10,835 nt of DNA from Odoribacteraceae bacterium (GCA_031259905.1 JAIRKS010000108.1:1-10835); one strand, 5' to 3'; counted from the first letter of the stretch, positions 1 through 7,096 are shown. Made by a program: numbers and translations. Notes: generated by a model not told the origin, from the sequence alone.

Positions 1-63
1 CAGGAACCCACCCGCCGAGATCCCCCCTTGCCACTCTTTCGCCACCCGCCGCTCTTCCGATCT
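1..63 (-). other. Illumina adapter sequence (assembly artefact)
   Basis: Positions 51-63 read GCTCTTCCGATCT on the plus strand, the exact 13-base end of the common Illumina adapter. Extending leftwards, 31-63 matches the TruSeq read-1 primer at about 28 of 33 positions; most differences are to C on this strand, as expected from poor base calls. Further left, 15-22 (CCGAGATC) matches the P5 flow-cell segment. The stretch is therefore read-through adapter at the contig edge, not genome. It happens to keep the reading frame of the neighbouring minus-strand gene open, so it adds false residues to that protein. Confidence 0.9.
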
Positions 64-477
64 CTGGTTTTGGTCTGTGAGTTTTTCTATCGCCGCGAGG
101 CGCACTTCCCCGTGGAAGGCATTTCTCGCCACGTCGGCAAGTAGCGACTGGTCGGTGAGTTTCTCTATCGCCGCGGCGTAAACCCGGCCTTTATAGTCGC
201 TATTCTTATCGCGTTTCTTCACTATTCTCGCTATTTTTTCCTGGTTAATCGTTTTTCTTATCACGCGAAGCCTTATTGCCTTCTTTATATCGAGGAGAGA
301 GAGAAGGGAACAGCAAATGATAACCGTGCAAAGTTCAACGAGTATTTGGCCAAAGGATGTAAAGAGAAAAGAGCTCACGATTTCTCCAGGGAGAGCGGTG
401 AAATAGTCAATGAAAAAGGCACTGACAACTATGCTAAGGATAAAGAGTATTGTTACGAGAAAAATGGAGGCTTTCAT
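64..477 (-). CDS. Membrane protein with HEAT-like repeats, 3' end missing (paralogue of the gene at 496-1533)
   Basis: The first 138 codons are present; the rest is cut off by the contig end. From the ATG at 477 (MKASIFLVTILFIL...) there are two hydrophobic segments, residues about 4-23 and 42-62, then a basic stretch ending in LRVIRKT. HEAT-like repeat units of about 25 residues follow, for example LTDQSLLADVARN (residues 107-119) and EVRLAAIEKLTDQ (124-136). The paralogue at 496-1533 shares the RLRVIRKT-type segment and the repeat motif. The repeats should form a helical solenoid for protein binding, anchored in the inner membrane; the partner is unknown. The gene starts 18 nt after the stop of its paralogue, suggesting one transcript. 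The leader (AAGAAC-ATG) has no clear Shine-Dalgarno site. No catalytic motif is visible and no specific function can be given. Confidence 0.75.
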
Positions 478-495
478 GTTCTTGAACAAGACGCG

Positions 496-1533
496 TTATT
501 CCTTTTGATCGACAGGCGCGGGGTAAGGAGGGAAGCGGATTCCATTGTCGGCGGCAGTGATGACGCGGGTAACGGTGTAGGTGTCCTCTCCAGAGTAGCT
601 GCCATAGGCACCCCCTACCCCGCTATCGTATCTCGGTTCCGACACGGTTTCTTCTCTGGTCGTGCCGAGGCTCTCGATCAACTGTTTTTGCTTTTCCCAT
701 TCTTCCCTCGTGATGCTTGCCGTGATTATCCCGGGGTGTTTCTCCGCGAGGTGTTTCAGGCAATTTACTTGTTCGCGTACACCTTCCCAGAGATCGTTTC
801 TCACGTCGCGGGCAAGGATGTTCCTCGCGACTTCTTTCAGGAGGTTCGCATCGGTAAGTTTCTTTAGCGCCGCGACGCGATTCTCCCGCGCGCTATCGTT
901 TTTCACCACGTCGGCAAACAACTCCTGGTGTTGACCGGTGAGTTTTTTTATCGCCGCGAGACGCACTTCCTCGTGGAGGGAATTTTTCGCCAGGTCGGCA
1001 AGTAGCGACTGGTCGGTGAGTTTTTCCTCTACCGCCGTGACGCGCGCTGCCCGGTAGCTGTCATTTCTCGCCCTGTCGGCAAAGAATTCCTGGTGCTGTT
1101 CGTCGAGGCTTCTCATCGCGGTGATACGAACATGCGCGTGGGTATCGTTTCTCGCGAGGTCGGCAAATAGTTCCTGGTATTGATCGTCGAGTTTACTTAC
1201 AGCTTTTTCGCGAGCACTGTAACATTCGGCGTGTTTCGCTATATCGACAAGCAATGCCTGGTCGCTGATTCTCTCCAACGCATCGAGGCAAACATGACCG
1301 TCGCGAGCGTTTTTCGCTACATCGGCAAGCAGCGACGGGTCTTCGATTCTCTCTAACGCTACCCGGGCAATCCAGCGCGTGCTGTTTTTTTTCGCTATCC
1401 TCGCCAGTTTTCCAGGGTTGTTGGTTTTTCTTATCACGCGAAGCATCACTCGCGTCTTTAAGCCGGGGAGGTAAATGATGCCAAGCGTGAGGAGGAACAA
1501 GGAGATTGTTAATATGAAAAAAAACGTGTTCAT
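496..1533 (-). CDS. Membrane-anchored HEAT-like repeat protein
   Basis: A 345-residue protein. Residues 3-21 form one hydrophobic segment (FFFILTISLFLLTLG), probably a membrane anchor since no cleavage site or lipobox is evident. A basic stretch ends in RVIRKT (33-37). Residues about 40-240 contain seven or eight degenerate 24-28-residue units of two alternating kinds: DxSLLADxAKN...VRxAAxxKLTD and QxQELFADxARND. This pattern is seen in HEAT-like helical repeat proteins that act as protein-binding scaffolds. Residues 245-295 are charged and predicted helical. The tail from 300 is rich in Gly, Tyr and Ser (GVGGAYGSYSGEDTYTVTR) and then Pro, so it is probably unstructured. It lies 13 nt after a small ORF and 18 nt before a truncated paralogue, suggesting an operon. 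The start is supported by the anchor and by a leader closely resembling that of the small ORF. The cellular role is unknown. Confidence 0.8.
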   Translation of the reverse strand: MNTFFFILTISLFLLTLGIIYLPGLKTRVMLRVIRKTNNPGKLARIAKKNSTRWIARVALERIEDPSLLADVAKNARDGHVCLDALERISDQALLVDIAKHAECYSAREKAVSKLDDQYQELFADLARNDTHAHVRITAMRSLDEQHQEFFADRARNDSYRAARVTAVEEKLTDQSLLADLAKNSLHEEVRLAAIKKLTGQHQELFADVVKNDSARENRVAALKKLTDANLLKEVARNILARDVRNDLWEGVREQVNCLKHLAEKHPGIITASITREEWEKQKQLIESLGTTREETVSEPRYDSGVGGAYGSYSGEDTYTVTRVITAADNGIRFPPYPAPVDQKE

Positions 1534-1546
1534 GGCTTTCGTGTTT

Positions 1547-1723
1547 TTAATGACAGGTGATATTTATTCCGCGGTAGAGCGGCGTGTTGCCTGGGGAGTT
1601 GTTTTTTGTCGTGCCGGAGGGTGGCGGCGGGACGGTGATTCGCGCTTCGTCGATGACGTGCCCGGCCACGCCGGTCGTTAGCGACCGTTCGATAGTTCCC
1701 GGTGTTCTACATTTTTTTTTCAT
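1547..1723 (-). CDS. Small hypothetical protein (58 aa)
   Basis: The minus strand has an open frame from ATG at 1723 to TAA at 1547, beginning MKKKCRTPGTIERSLTTG and ending GNTPLYRGINITCH. It has no hydrophobic segment, contains a four-proline run near residue 33 and two cysteines (6 and 57), and matches no family I recognise. Two points support expression. The leader before its ATG (CATTAAAGCACAAGAGCC) is nearly the same as that before the HEAT-like gene at 1533, as if duplicated with its start site. The stop also lies only 13 nt before that gene. Against it, the length and composition are compatible with a chance ORF or a decayed gene remnant. The start codon is followed directly by nine A residues, which could slip. 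Confidence 0.4.
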   Translation of the reverse strand: MKKKCRTPGTIERSLTTGVAGHVIDEARITVPPPPSGTTKNNSPGNTPLYRGINITCH

Positions 1724-1768
1724 GGCTCTTGTGCTTTAATGGATGCGTGATCGTGTTTCCCTGCCGGG

Positions 1769-1776
1769 CGAAGATA
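1769..1776 (-). promoter_or_regulatory. Candidate -7 promoter element for the small-ORF/HEAT-like operon
   Basis: The minus strand reads TATCTTCG followed by CCC, resembling the Bacteroidota -7 element TAnnTTTG and identical to boxes before tRNA-Leu and efp in this window. It ends 46 nt before the small ORF's ATG at 1723. No convincing -33 TTTG is seen at the usual spacing. An alternative box, TACATTTC, lies at 1779-1786, and TATAAT at 1788-1793. Confidence 0.4.
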
Positions 1777-1880
1777 ATGAAATGTATATTATACCGGGAC
1801 GGCGCTATTATTTTTTTCCGTTGTTTTCCCGACCGTTCATTTTCCCGCGACCACGCTTGTCGCGACCTCCCGCTTTGATG

Positions 1881-1922
1881 AAAAAAACACGGGCAAACGG
1901 TTGCGCGACGTTTGCCCGTGTT
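1881..1922 (-). terminator. Rho-independent terminator of the GH2 gene
   Basis: Arms 1886-1899 and 1909-1922 are perfectly complementary over 14 bp (core CACGGGCAAACG), with a 9-nt loop. On the minus strand the stem is followed by a T run (complement of the A run 1881-1887). It lies about 70 nt downstream of the glycosidase stop at 1996 and separates that gene from the HEAT-like module. A second, weaker hairpin (CTGCCG/CGGCAG, 1960-1978) lies between the stop and this terminator. Confidence 0.9.
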
Positions 1923-1995
1923 CCATGTAGTATTTCCCGGATTGTAACTTGTCAAGATGCTGCCGCGATTACCGGCAGGCGCCCGACAGCACGCC

Positions 1996-3801
1996 TTATT
2001 TTATCTCGCGGGCCTTTTTCTCGTAGTACTCCTGCATGACGCGGAAGGCTTTTTTCTTCACGCCCCAGTTAGAGATCAACCCCTTGCGGTTGAAGAAATC
2101 CTGCACGCCGGGAAGCTGGCGACGCGGGGAATAAAAATCGACGAGTATCCACGGCGAGAGGCCCGACAATCCTTCTATCTTGTCGAGCATCTCGAGGTTG
2201 GCGCGATACAACTCTTCCTGGTATTCTTCCGTCCAGCGGCGCGTTTTCTCCCCGTACCTGCCCTGGAGCGCGCCTCCGCCAAACTCGCTAACGATAACGG
2301 GCTTGTTGTACGGCACAACCCACGTCATCGCGCGGGCACTTTCGTTGTTGCCGCGATACCAACCGACGTATTCGTTAAAGCTGATCACGTCGACGTGTTC
2401 GTTCATGTTATCGTGAAGGGTATTCACGCCCCGGTTATCGCCGGTGACTTCCATCGCCATGCTGATGAGTCGCGTGTCGTCCATCGCGCGGGCGTGACTT
2501 GCAAGCCGGGAGAGGAAACGGTCACGCGCCTCGCCACGCGGCGTCTCGTTGGCAATCGACCAGATGATGACGGCGCAACGATTGTGATCGCGCGTGATCA
2601 TGTCGTGCAGTTGCCGCTCGGCATTCCGGTAGGTGTCCTCGTTCTCGAACGAGATTGTCCAGTAGACGGGGATCTCCGACCATACCATGATTCCCAGGCG
2701 TTCTGCCGCGCGCACCATCTTCTCGTTATGCGGGTAGTGGGCCAGCCTCACGTAATTGCATCCCATCTCTTTTGCCCATCCCAGCAGCGTCAGGGCATGA
2801 TCCTCCGACCAGGCGCGGCCCTGGTGAAAGGGAGCCTCCTCGTGGATACTTACCCCGCGCAGGAATACCGGCTCGCCGTTGAGCAAGATTTGCTTGCCGC
2901 GAGTCTCGATCACGCGGAAACCGATCTGGTCGCGGAGCGTCTCGCCGTCGTGGGAGACGAGAATGTCGTACAATTTCGGGGAGGAGGGACTCCATAACCG
3001 CGGCTTGGCCTTTACCTCGAAGCGAGCCTCTCCCCGCTCGTCCGTCCGCGTCACGCGGGTGATGCCCAGTTCGGGAATTGATAGAGTGATCTCGCGACCG
3101 GCCACGGCCTCGTTCATTTTCACGCTCCCGACGATCATGTCGCGTCGTCTCCCCGGCAGTTGCACGCTGTAATCCTCGATGTACGTCGCGGGTAACTCGA
3201 CGACCATCACCTCGCGCGTGATTCCACCGTAGTTCCACCAGTCCATGTTCACCGTGGGGACGGCGTCCAGGTGTCGCTTGTTGTCCACCTTCACGACGAC
3301 GAAGTTGTCCCCGTCGGTGACAAGCCCCGTCACGTCGAAGTTAAAAGGGGTGTACCCACCGGCATGTTCACCGGCTTTTTTCCCGTTGACCCATACCTTG
3401 GCCGAGTAGTTTACCGCGCCGAAGTAGATCACGTACTTTTTCCCCTCCTGCTTGTTGATCTTGAAATCCCGCTTAAACCAAACCGTTCCCTCGTAGAAGA
3501 ACAGTTTCTCGTCCCGCGTATTCCAGTCGGACGGAATGTCCATCGTCGGCGAGGCATCCAGGTCATACTCTACCAGGTCGCCGGGCCTGGTGGCCTTCGC
3601 GTTCACGAAGAATCCATTTCGTAGTGGTCTCAAACGATAGTCGTAATACCCGTTCTCGAGGGGATCAACCACGTAATTCCACTTTCCGTTCAGGCTCACG
3701 AACGAACGACCGTACACGTGGGCAACCAGGGGAATTTCTCCAGCTATCCCCGCGAAATTCAACGATAGCGCCAGAAGCGCGATGGCAAATACTCTTTTCA
3801 T
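1996..3801 (-). CDS. Secreted GH2 glycosidase, beta-glucuronidase-like
   Basis: A 601-residue protein. The start at 3801 is chosen because it opens with a signal peptide (MKRVFAIALLALSLNFAGIA), while the longer frame to 3924 runs through the upstream terminator. No lipobox is seen, so a soluble periplasmic or exported enzyme is likely. The GH2 layout is intact: sugar-binding domain about 25-205 (including WWNYGGITREV, 188-198), immunoglobulin-like domain about 207-300, and a TIM barrel from about 301 with RGVSIHEE and RLAHYPH (352-358). The probable acid/base is E419 in WSIANE and the nucleophile E506 in VSEFGG. Residues 571-573 (NRK, in FFNRKG) fit the N-x-K motif that contacts the uronate carboxylate in beta-glucuronidases, which favours glucuronide or galacturonide substrates over beta-galactosides. 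There are no SusC/SusD genes, sulfatases or regulators nearby, and it has its own terminator, so it appears to be transcribed alone. The enzyme class is confident; the exact sugar is not. Confidence 0.88.
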   Translation of the reverse strand: MKRVFAIALLALSLNFAGIAGEIPLVAHVYGRSFVSLNGKWNYVVDPLENGYYDYRLRPLRNGFFVNAKATRPGDLVEYDLDASPTMDIPSDWNTRDEKLFFYEGTVWFKRDFKINKQEGKKYVIYFGAVNYSAKVWVNGKKAGEHAGGYTPFNFDVTGLVTDGDNFVVVKVDNKRHLDAVPTVNMDWWNYGGITREVMVVELPATYIEDYSVQLPGRRRDMIVGSVKMNEAVAGREITLSIPELGITRVTRTDERGEARFEVKAKPRLWSPSSPKLYDILVSHDGETLRDQIGFRVIETRGKQILLNGEPVFLRGVSIHEEAPFHQGRAWSEDHALTLLGWAKEMGCNYVRLAHYPHNEKMVRAAERLGIMVWSEIPVYWTISFENEDTYRNAERQLHDMITRDHNRCAVIIWSIANETPRGEARDRFLSRLASHARAMDDTRLISMAMEVTGDNRGVNTLHDNMNEHVDVISFNEYVGWYRGNNESARAMTWVVPYNKPVIVSEFGGGALQGRYGEKTRRWTEEYQEELYRANLEMLDKIEGLSGLSPWILVDFYSPRRQLPGVQDFFNRKGLISNWGVKKKAFRVMQEYYEKKAREIK

Positions 3802-3855
3802 ACGTCTCGATTTTAGATAAGTTAGTGAATCAAGAGGGCGACCCGCGTGATGACC

Positions 3856-3889
3856 AAAAAACCTAACAGGGTTTGTCACTCTGTTAGGG
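3856..3889 (-). terminator. Rho-independent terminator of tig
   Basis: Arms CCTAACAG (3862-3869) and CTGTTAGG (3881-3888) form an 8-bp stem with an 11-nt loop. On the minus strand the stem is followed by a run of six T (complement of 3856-3861). It lies about 40 nt past the trigger-factor stop at 3927 and before the GH2 start at 3801, so the glycosidase needs its own promoter in 3802-3855. No clear promoter box is visible there. Confidence 0.8.
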
Positions 3890-3926
3890 TTTATCATTCG
3901 GAATATCGAGATACCCTCTCGCATGT

Positions 3927-5282
3927 TTATTTTCTGTTTTCCAGCAACGCTTTAAAGTCTTCCAGCGGTAGCTCCTGCTCGTCCAGGGTGACTTTATCCT
4001 TGATATAACGGAAGAGTTTGTAATCCTCTCCCTTCATCTGGAAATCTCTCATTTTTTCCTCGTTGGCTAACCACCGTCTCACGATATCTTCCAGTTGCCC
4101 GGGGGACAAGCGATAAACGCCGAGTTGTTGCAAGTGGTCGCTGGCGACCGAGATAGCAATCTCTTTCAACTCCTCGTCCGTCACCTGGATCTGGTACTCT
4201 TTCACCATCTTTTCTCTCAAGAGATGCCAGATGAATTCCTCCCGGTACAAGGCAGGTTCTTTTTCCAGGATTTCCAGCGCTTCCTTGTTTCCTCTCGCCA
4301 CGAGCCATCTCTTGAGGAAATCCTCCGGCAAGGTGACCTGCTTGTTTTTCTCGAGAATCTTTTCACGGGCGTCCCGCCTGAAGCGGGAATGACTGTAACC
4401 GAGGAACTGTACTCTCAACTCCTCCCTGATCCTTTCCCGACATTCCTCCACGCTATTCACCACGCCTTCCCCGTACACCTTGTCGAAGAACTCTTGCGTG
4501 GGCTGGGCCGGCACGTAGCGCCTGATGTCATCAATCGTCAAGGCGAAATCGGAGGTAATCCCCTCCGCTTCCTCTTTGTTGACCTCCAGCATGGCCGCGA
4601 GGTCTGTCTTGTTGGGGCAGGCGCGTGGCAAATTGAAAACCACCCTGCTCCCTATCGTTGCCCCGGCGAAAGCCGCGAGTACCGTTTCATCCGTGATCCG
4701 CGAAAGCAGTAGCGAGGCGTTCTCGACGTTTAGACCTTCTTCTTTTTCCGTGCCCCCGGCGTCCAGTTCCACCAGCTTTCCTTTCACGAGATCCGCGTCC
4801 GTCACCTCCTCCACGCTCACCAGCTCGCCACCGCGCGCGAGAATCGTCGACAGTTCCTGATCGATCATCTCGTCATCAATCCGCAACGTGTAAAACGGGA
4901 TATGATCCTCCTCGTCCAGCCGCGTGTCCATTTCCGGGATGTAGGCGATGTCGTAAAGGAACTCGTAATCTTCTTCCTTGTCAAGATCCTTGTCCTGCTC
5001 CTCGCTCAAGATCGGATCGCCCAGGATATGCAACTGTTGATCCTTGATAAACTCGAGTAACTCGTGGGACAGTACCTTTTGCAACTCCTCTACCAGCACC
5101 GTCTTCCCGTACATCTTCTTGATGATCCCGAAAGGCGTTTTCCCCTTGCGGAATCCATCAATGTGCATCTTGCGCTGGTAATCCTTCAGCGTGTTATTCA
5201 CTTTTTCCGCGTAATCAGCCTTTGTCACCTCGGCCTTGAGTTGTCCACGCGTGGAATCGATAGTATGGTGTGTTATATTCAT
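3927..5282 (-). CDS. tig: Trigger factor (ribosome-associated chaperone)
   Basis: Trigger factor binds the ribosome at the exit tunnel and shields nascent chains in the cytoplasm. This 451-residue protein has the expected layout: an N-terminal ribosome-binding domain (about 1-130) with the signature GFRKGKTP (43-50), a middle segment (about 150-250) where the FKBP-type isomerase domain lies, and a long C-terminal helical chaperone region (about 265-440) ending DFKALLENRK. The middle segment departs strongly from typical FKBP sequence, so isomerase activity is doubtful; this divergence is common in Bacteroidota trigger factors. The start at 5282 lies only 20 nt after the 3' end of tRNA-Leu, with no terminator between, so the two probably share a transcript. 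The leader is A/T-rich without a Shine-Dalgarno motif. It ends at the hairpin at 3862-3888. Family identification is secure. Confidence 0.95.
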   Translation of the reverse strand: MNITHHTIDSTRGQLKAEVTKADYAEKVNNTLKDYQRKMHIDGFRKGKTPFGIIKKMYGKTVLVEELQKVLSHELLEFIKDQQLHILGDPILSEEQDKDLDKEEDYEFLYDIAYIPEMDTRLDEEDHIPFYTLRIDDEMIDQELSTILARGGELVSVEEVTDADLVKGKLVELDAGGTEKEEGLNVENASLLLSRITDETVLAAFAGATIGSRVVFNLPRACPNKTDLAAMLEVNKEEAEGITSDFALTIDDIRRYVPAQPTQEFFDKVYGEGVVNSVEECRERIREELRVQFLGYSHSRFRRDAREKILEKNKQVTLPEDFLKRWLVARGNKEALEILEKEPALYREEFIWHLLREKMVKEYQIQVTDEELKEIAISVASDHLQQLGVYRLSPGQLEDIVRRWLANEEKMRDFQMKGEDYKLFRYIKDKVTLDEQELPLEDFKALLENRK

Positions 5283-5302
5283 AATCTTATTTTATGGTTT
5301 CG

Positions 5303-5384
5303 TGCGGACGAAGGGACTCGAACCCCCATGCCTTTCGGCTCTAGATCCTAAGTCTAGCGCGTCTACCAATTTCGCCACGCCCGC
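5303..5384 (-). tRNA. tRNA-Leu, anticodon UAG
   Basis: The minus strand from 5384 begins GCGGGCGTGGCGAAATTGG and folds into a class II cloverleaf of 82 nt. The acceptor stem is GCGGGCG/CGTCCGC with one G-U pair. The anticodon stem CTAGA/TCTAG encloses loop CTTAGGA, giving anticodon UAG (reads CUA and probably other CUN leucine codons), with G at position 37. A variable arm GCC-GAAA-GGC and a T-loop TTCGAGT are present. The discriminator base is A and CCA is not encoded. The long variable arm and anticodon identify leucine. It lies between lptB and tig on the same strand. Confidence 0.97.
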
Positions 5385-5399
5385 CTGATCTGGACGGCG

Positions 5400-5429
5400 C
5401 GAAGATACCGTTTTTTTCAAAAAACAAAA
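5400..5429 (-). promoter_or_regulatory. Candidate promoter for tRNA-Leu and tig
   Basis: In the 56-nt gap after lptB the minus strand has TTTTG (5429-5425), a 17-nt spacer, then TATCTTCG (5407-5400). These resemble the Bacteroidota -33 (TTTG) and -7 (TAnnTTTG) elements, with a slightly short spacer. Transcription would begin around 5393, just ahead of the tRNA 5' end at 5384. The same TATCTTCGC box appears before efp and before the small ORF at 1723. Confidence 0.5.
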
Positions 5430-5440
5430 GCCCCTCTTCC

Positions 5441-6172
5441 TCATTTATTCCTCCGGAGTTCAAAGTTCCTACCCAGGTAGACGCGTCGCACCTCCGGGTC
5501 GCCGGCGAGATACTCGGCCGTCCCCGATTGCAGGATACGACCGTCATACAACAAGTACGCGCGATCGGTAATGCTCAACGTTTCCTGCACGTTATGATCC
5601 GTGATCAGGATACCGATATTCTTGTTCTTTAACCGCTCCACGATGCCCTGGATGTCCTCCACGGCGATCGGGTCAACGCCGGCAAAAGGCTCGTCCAGCA
5701 AGATAAACTTCGGGGAGATCGAGAGCGCGCGGGCGATCTCCGTCCGCCGGCGTTCTCCACCGGAGAGCTGGATACCCTTGCTCTTCCGGATATGTTGCAG
5801 GCCAAACTCGTCGAGCATCTCCTCGAGGCGTTCCCGCTGGTACTCCTTGCTAAAGGAACTCATCTCCAGAACGGCCCGGATATTATCCTCCACGCTCATC
5901 TGGCGAAAGACGGACGCTTCCTGCGCCAGGTATCCCACCCCCCGCTGGGCGCGACGGTACACCGGTTCGCGTGTAATTTCCGTGTCATCCAGGAAGATTT
6001 GCCCGCCATTCACCCGGATCAGCCCCACGATCATGTAGAACGCGGTTGTCTTCCCTGCGCCATTCGGCCCCAGCAGCCCGACGATCTCTCCTTGTTCTAC
6101 CTGTATGGAAACGTCTTTCACCACCGTACGGTTCTTGTATCTCTTCACCAAGTGTTCTGCTCGTAGTATCAT
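5441..6172 (-). CDS. lptB: LPS export ABC transporter ATP-binding protein LptB
   Basis: LptB is the cytoplasmic ATPase of the LptB2FG complex, which pulls lipopolysaccharide from the inner membrane into the Lpt bridge. The 243-residue protein has a complete ABC set: Walker A GPNGAGKT (35-42), Q-loop Q84 in YLAQE, signature LSGGE (136-140), Walker B FILLDEP with catalytic E161, and the H-loop H193 in ITDHN. The segment FAGVDPIAVEDIQ and overall length are typical of LptB rather than other ABC ATPases. The ATG at 6172 (MILRAEHLVKRY) is chosen because the family starts there; the in-frame extension to 6262 runs through a likely promoter and gives an unrelated sequence. No other lpt gene is in the window. 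It diverges from the glycosyltransferase at 6352, and the tRNA-Leu/tig unit follows 56 nt downstream. Confidence 0.95.
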   Translation of the reverse strand: MILRAEHLVKRYKNRTVVKDVSIQVEQGEIVGLLGPNGAGKTTAFYMIVGLIRVNGGQIFLDDTEITREPVYRRAQRGVGYLAQEASVFRQMSVEDNIRAVLEMSSFSKEYQRERLEEMLDEFGLQHIRKSKGIQLSGGERRRTEIARALSISPKFILLDEPFAGVDPIAVEDIQGIVERLKNKNIGILITDHNVQETLSITDRAYLLYDGRILQSGTAEYLAGDPEVRRVYLGRNFELRRNK

Positions 6173-6194
6173 ACCTGAATTTTTATATCTCTCG

Positions 6195-6202
6195 CGAATG
6201 TA
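6195..6202 (-). promoter_or_regulatory. Candidate -7 promoter element of lptB
   Basis: The minus strand reads TACATTCG followed by CGAG, matching TAnnTTCGC as found before other units in this window. It ends 22 nt before the lptB ATG, which would give a leader of about 15 nt. No clear -33 TTTG is seen. The 179-nt divergent gap 6173-6351 also holds TACTTTTA at 6307-6314 on the plus strand, a weak candidate -7 box for the glycosyltransferase. I see nothing else there. Confidence 0.4.
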
Positions 6203-6351
6203 CACGATAATATCGTTTTCCCCGCCCGCCCCTCGAAAAAAGAGACCGGGTGAGCGCGTCACGCGACCGTGTCGAACTCGCGTTTTCTACATCCCGGTCA
6301 AATGACTACTTTTACCCGCTGGAAATATTATACACGATAAACTCACGCGCG

Positions 6352-7083
6352 ATGACATCAAAAAGAAATTGCATAATCGTACCCTGCTACAACGAGGCGA
6401 AGCGATTAGACGCCGGTACGTTCCTCTCTTTTACCCGCCGGGAAGCGGACATCGACGTGTGCTTCGTCGACGACGGGAGCACCGACGGGACACCCGACCT
6501 GCTGCGTCTCCTTGCCGACCAGTCTCCCGGACGGGTACATTTCCTCCGTCTCGAGCGGAACAGCGGCAAGGCCGAAGCCGTCCGTGCCGGCATCCTTCAC
6601 GTCGCCGGCGACTACGACGCGGTAGGCTTCATGGACGCCGACCTTGCCACGTCGCTGGAGGAGATGCTCCGCCTCGCGGGGATACGGGAACGCGAGGGAT
6701 CACCGGCAGTCATCGGCTCGCGCGTGCGGCGGCTGGGGGTACAAATCGACCGGACGGCGTTCCGGCACTACTCCGGTCGTTTCTTCGCCACGGTTGTCAG
6801 CCTCCTCTTCCGGTTGAACGCCTACGACACCCAGTGTGGAGCCAAGATCTTCGACGCGCGCGTTGCACGGGAGATCTTCCGTGCCCCCTTCCTCTCGAAA
6901 TGGCTCTTCGACGTGGAACTGTTACTACGTCTCCGCCGTCTCCCCGGCGAACCGCTACGGCACGTGCAGGAGATCCCCCTCCACGCGTGGCACGAGCGAC
7001 CGGGCAGCAAGATCAAACCCTCCTACCTCTTCCGCGTCCCCCTGGAACTGTACAAAATCTGGCGGGAATACCGCGGGAAATAG
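6352..7083 (+). CDS. GT2 family glycosyltransferase (dolichyl-phosphate sugar synthase-like)
   Basis: A 243-residue protein with one GT-A fold and no predicted membrane segment. Motifs in order: IIVPCYNEAKRL (8-19), nucleotide-binding DDGSTDGT (40-47), RNSGKAEAVRAG (69-80), the metal-binding MDADLAT (94-100, D95 and D97), YDTQCGAKIF (158-167) and KWLFDVELLLR (183-193). This set is typical of the GT2 subgroup containing ALG5/DPM1-like enzymes, which transfer glucose or mannose from a nucleotide sugar to a polyprenyl phosphate carrier. Donor and acceptor cannot be fixed from sequence. Unlike eukaryotic ALG5 it lacks an N-terminal anchor, so it is cytosolic or peripheral. The start at 6352 (MTSKRNCIIV) fits the family; an upstream in-frame ATG at 6250 adds unrelated residues. 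It is the only plus-strand gene, divergent from lptB and convergent with efp. No polysaccharide cluster surrounds it. Confidence 0.88.
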   Translation: MTSKRNCIIVPCYNEAKRLDAGTFLSFTRREADIDVCFVDDGSTDGTPDLLRLLADQSPGRVHFLRLERNSGKAEAVRAGILHVAGDYDAVGFMDADLATSLEEMLRLAGIREREGSPAVIGSRVRRLGVQIDRTAFRHYSGRFFATVVSLLFRLNAYDTQCGAKIFDARVAREIFRAPFLSKWLFDVELLLRLRRLPGEPLRHVQEIPLHAWHERPGSKIKPSYLFRVPLELYKIWREYRGK

Positions 7084-7096
7084 CCGCGCGCGGGGC

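Noticed and set aside
1707..1955. Minus-strand 82-codon open frame
   Set aside because: It runs through the strong GH2 terminator at 1886-1922 and has no recognisable protein features.
1957..2997. Long plus-strand open frame inside the GH2 gene
   Set aside because: It is antisense to a complete, motif-bearing glycosidase; long shadow frames are expected in GC-rich coding DNA.
1996..3924. Longer GH2 start at 3924
   Set aside because: The extension runs through the tig terminator hairpin and puts the signal peptide 41 residues inside the protein; the ATG at 3801 gives a normal secreted enzyme.
5441..6262. Longer lptB start at 6262
   Set aside because: The extra 30 residues are not LptB-like and cover the likely promoter; ATG at 6172 matches the family start.
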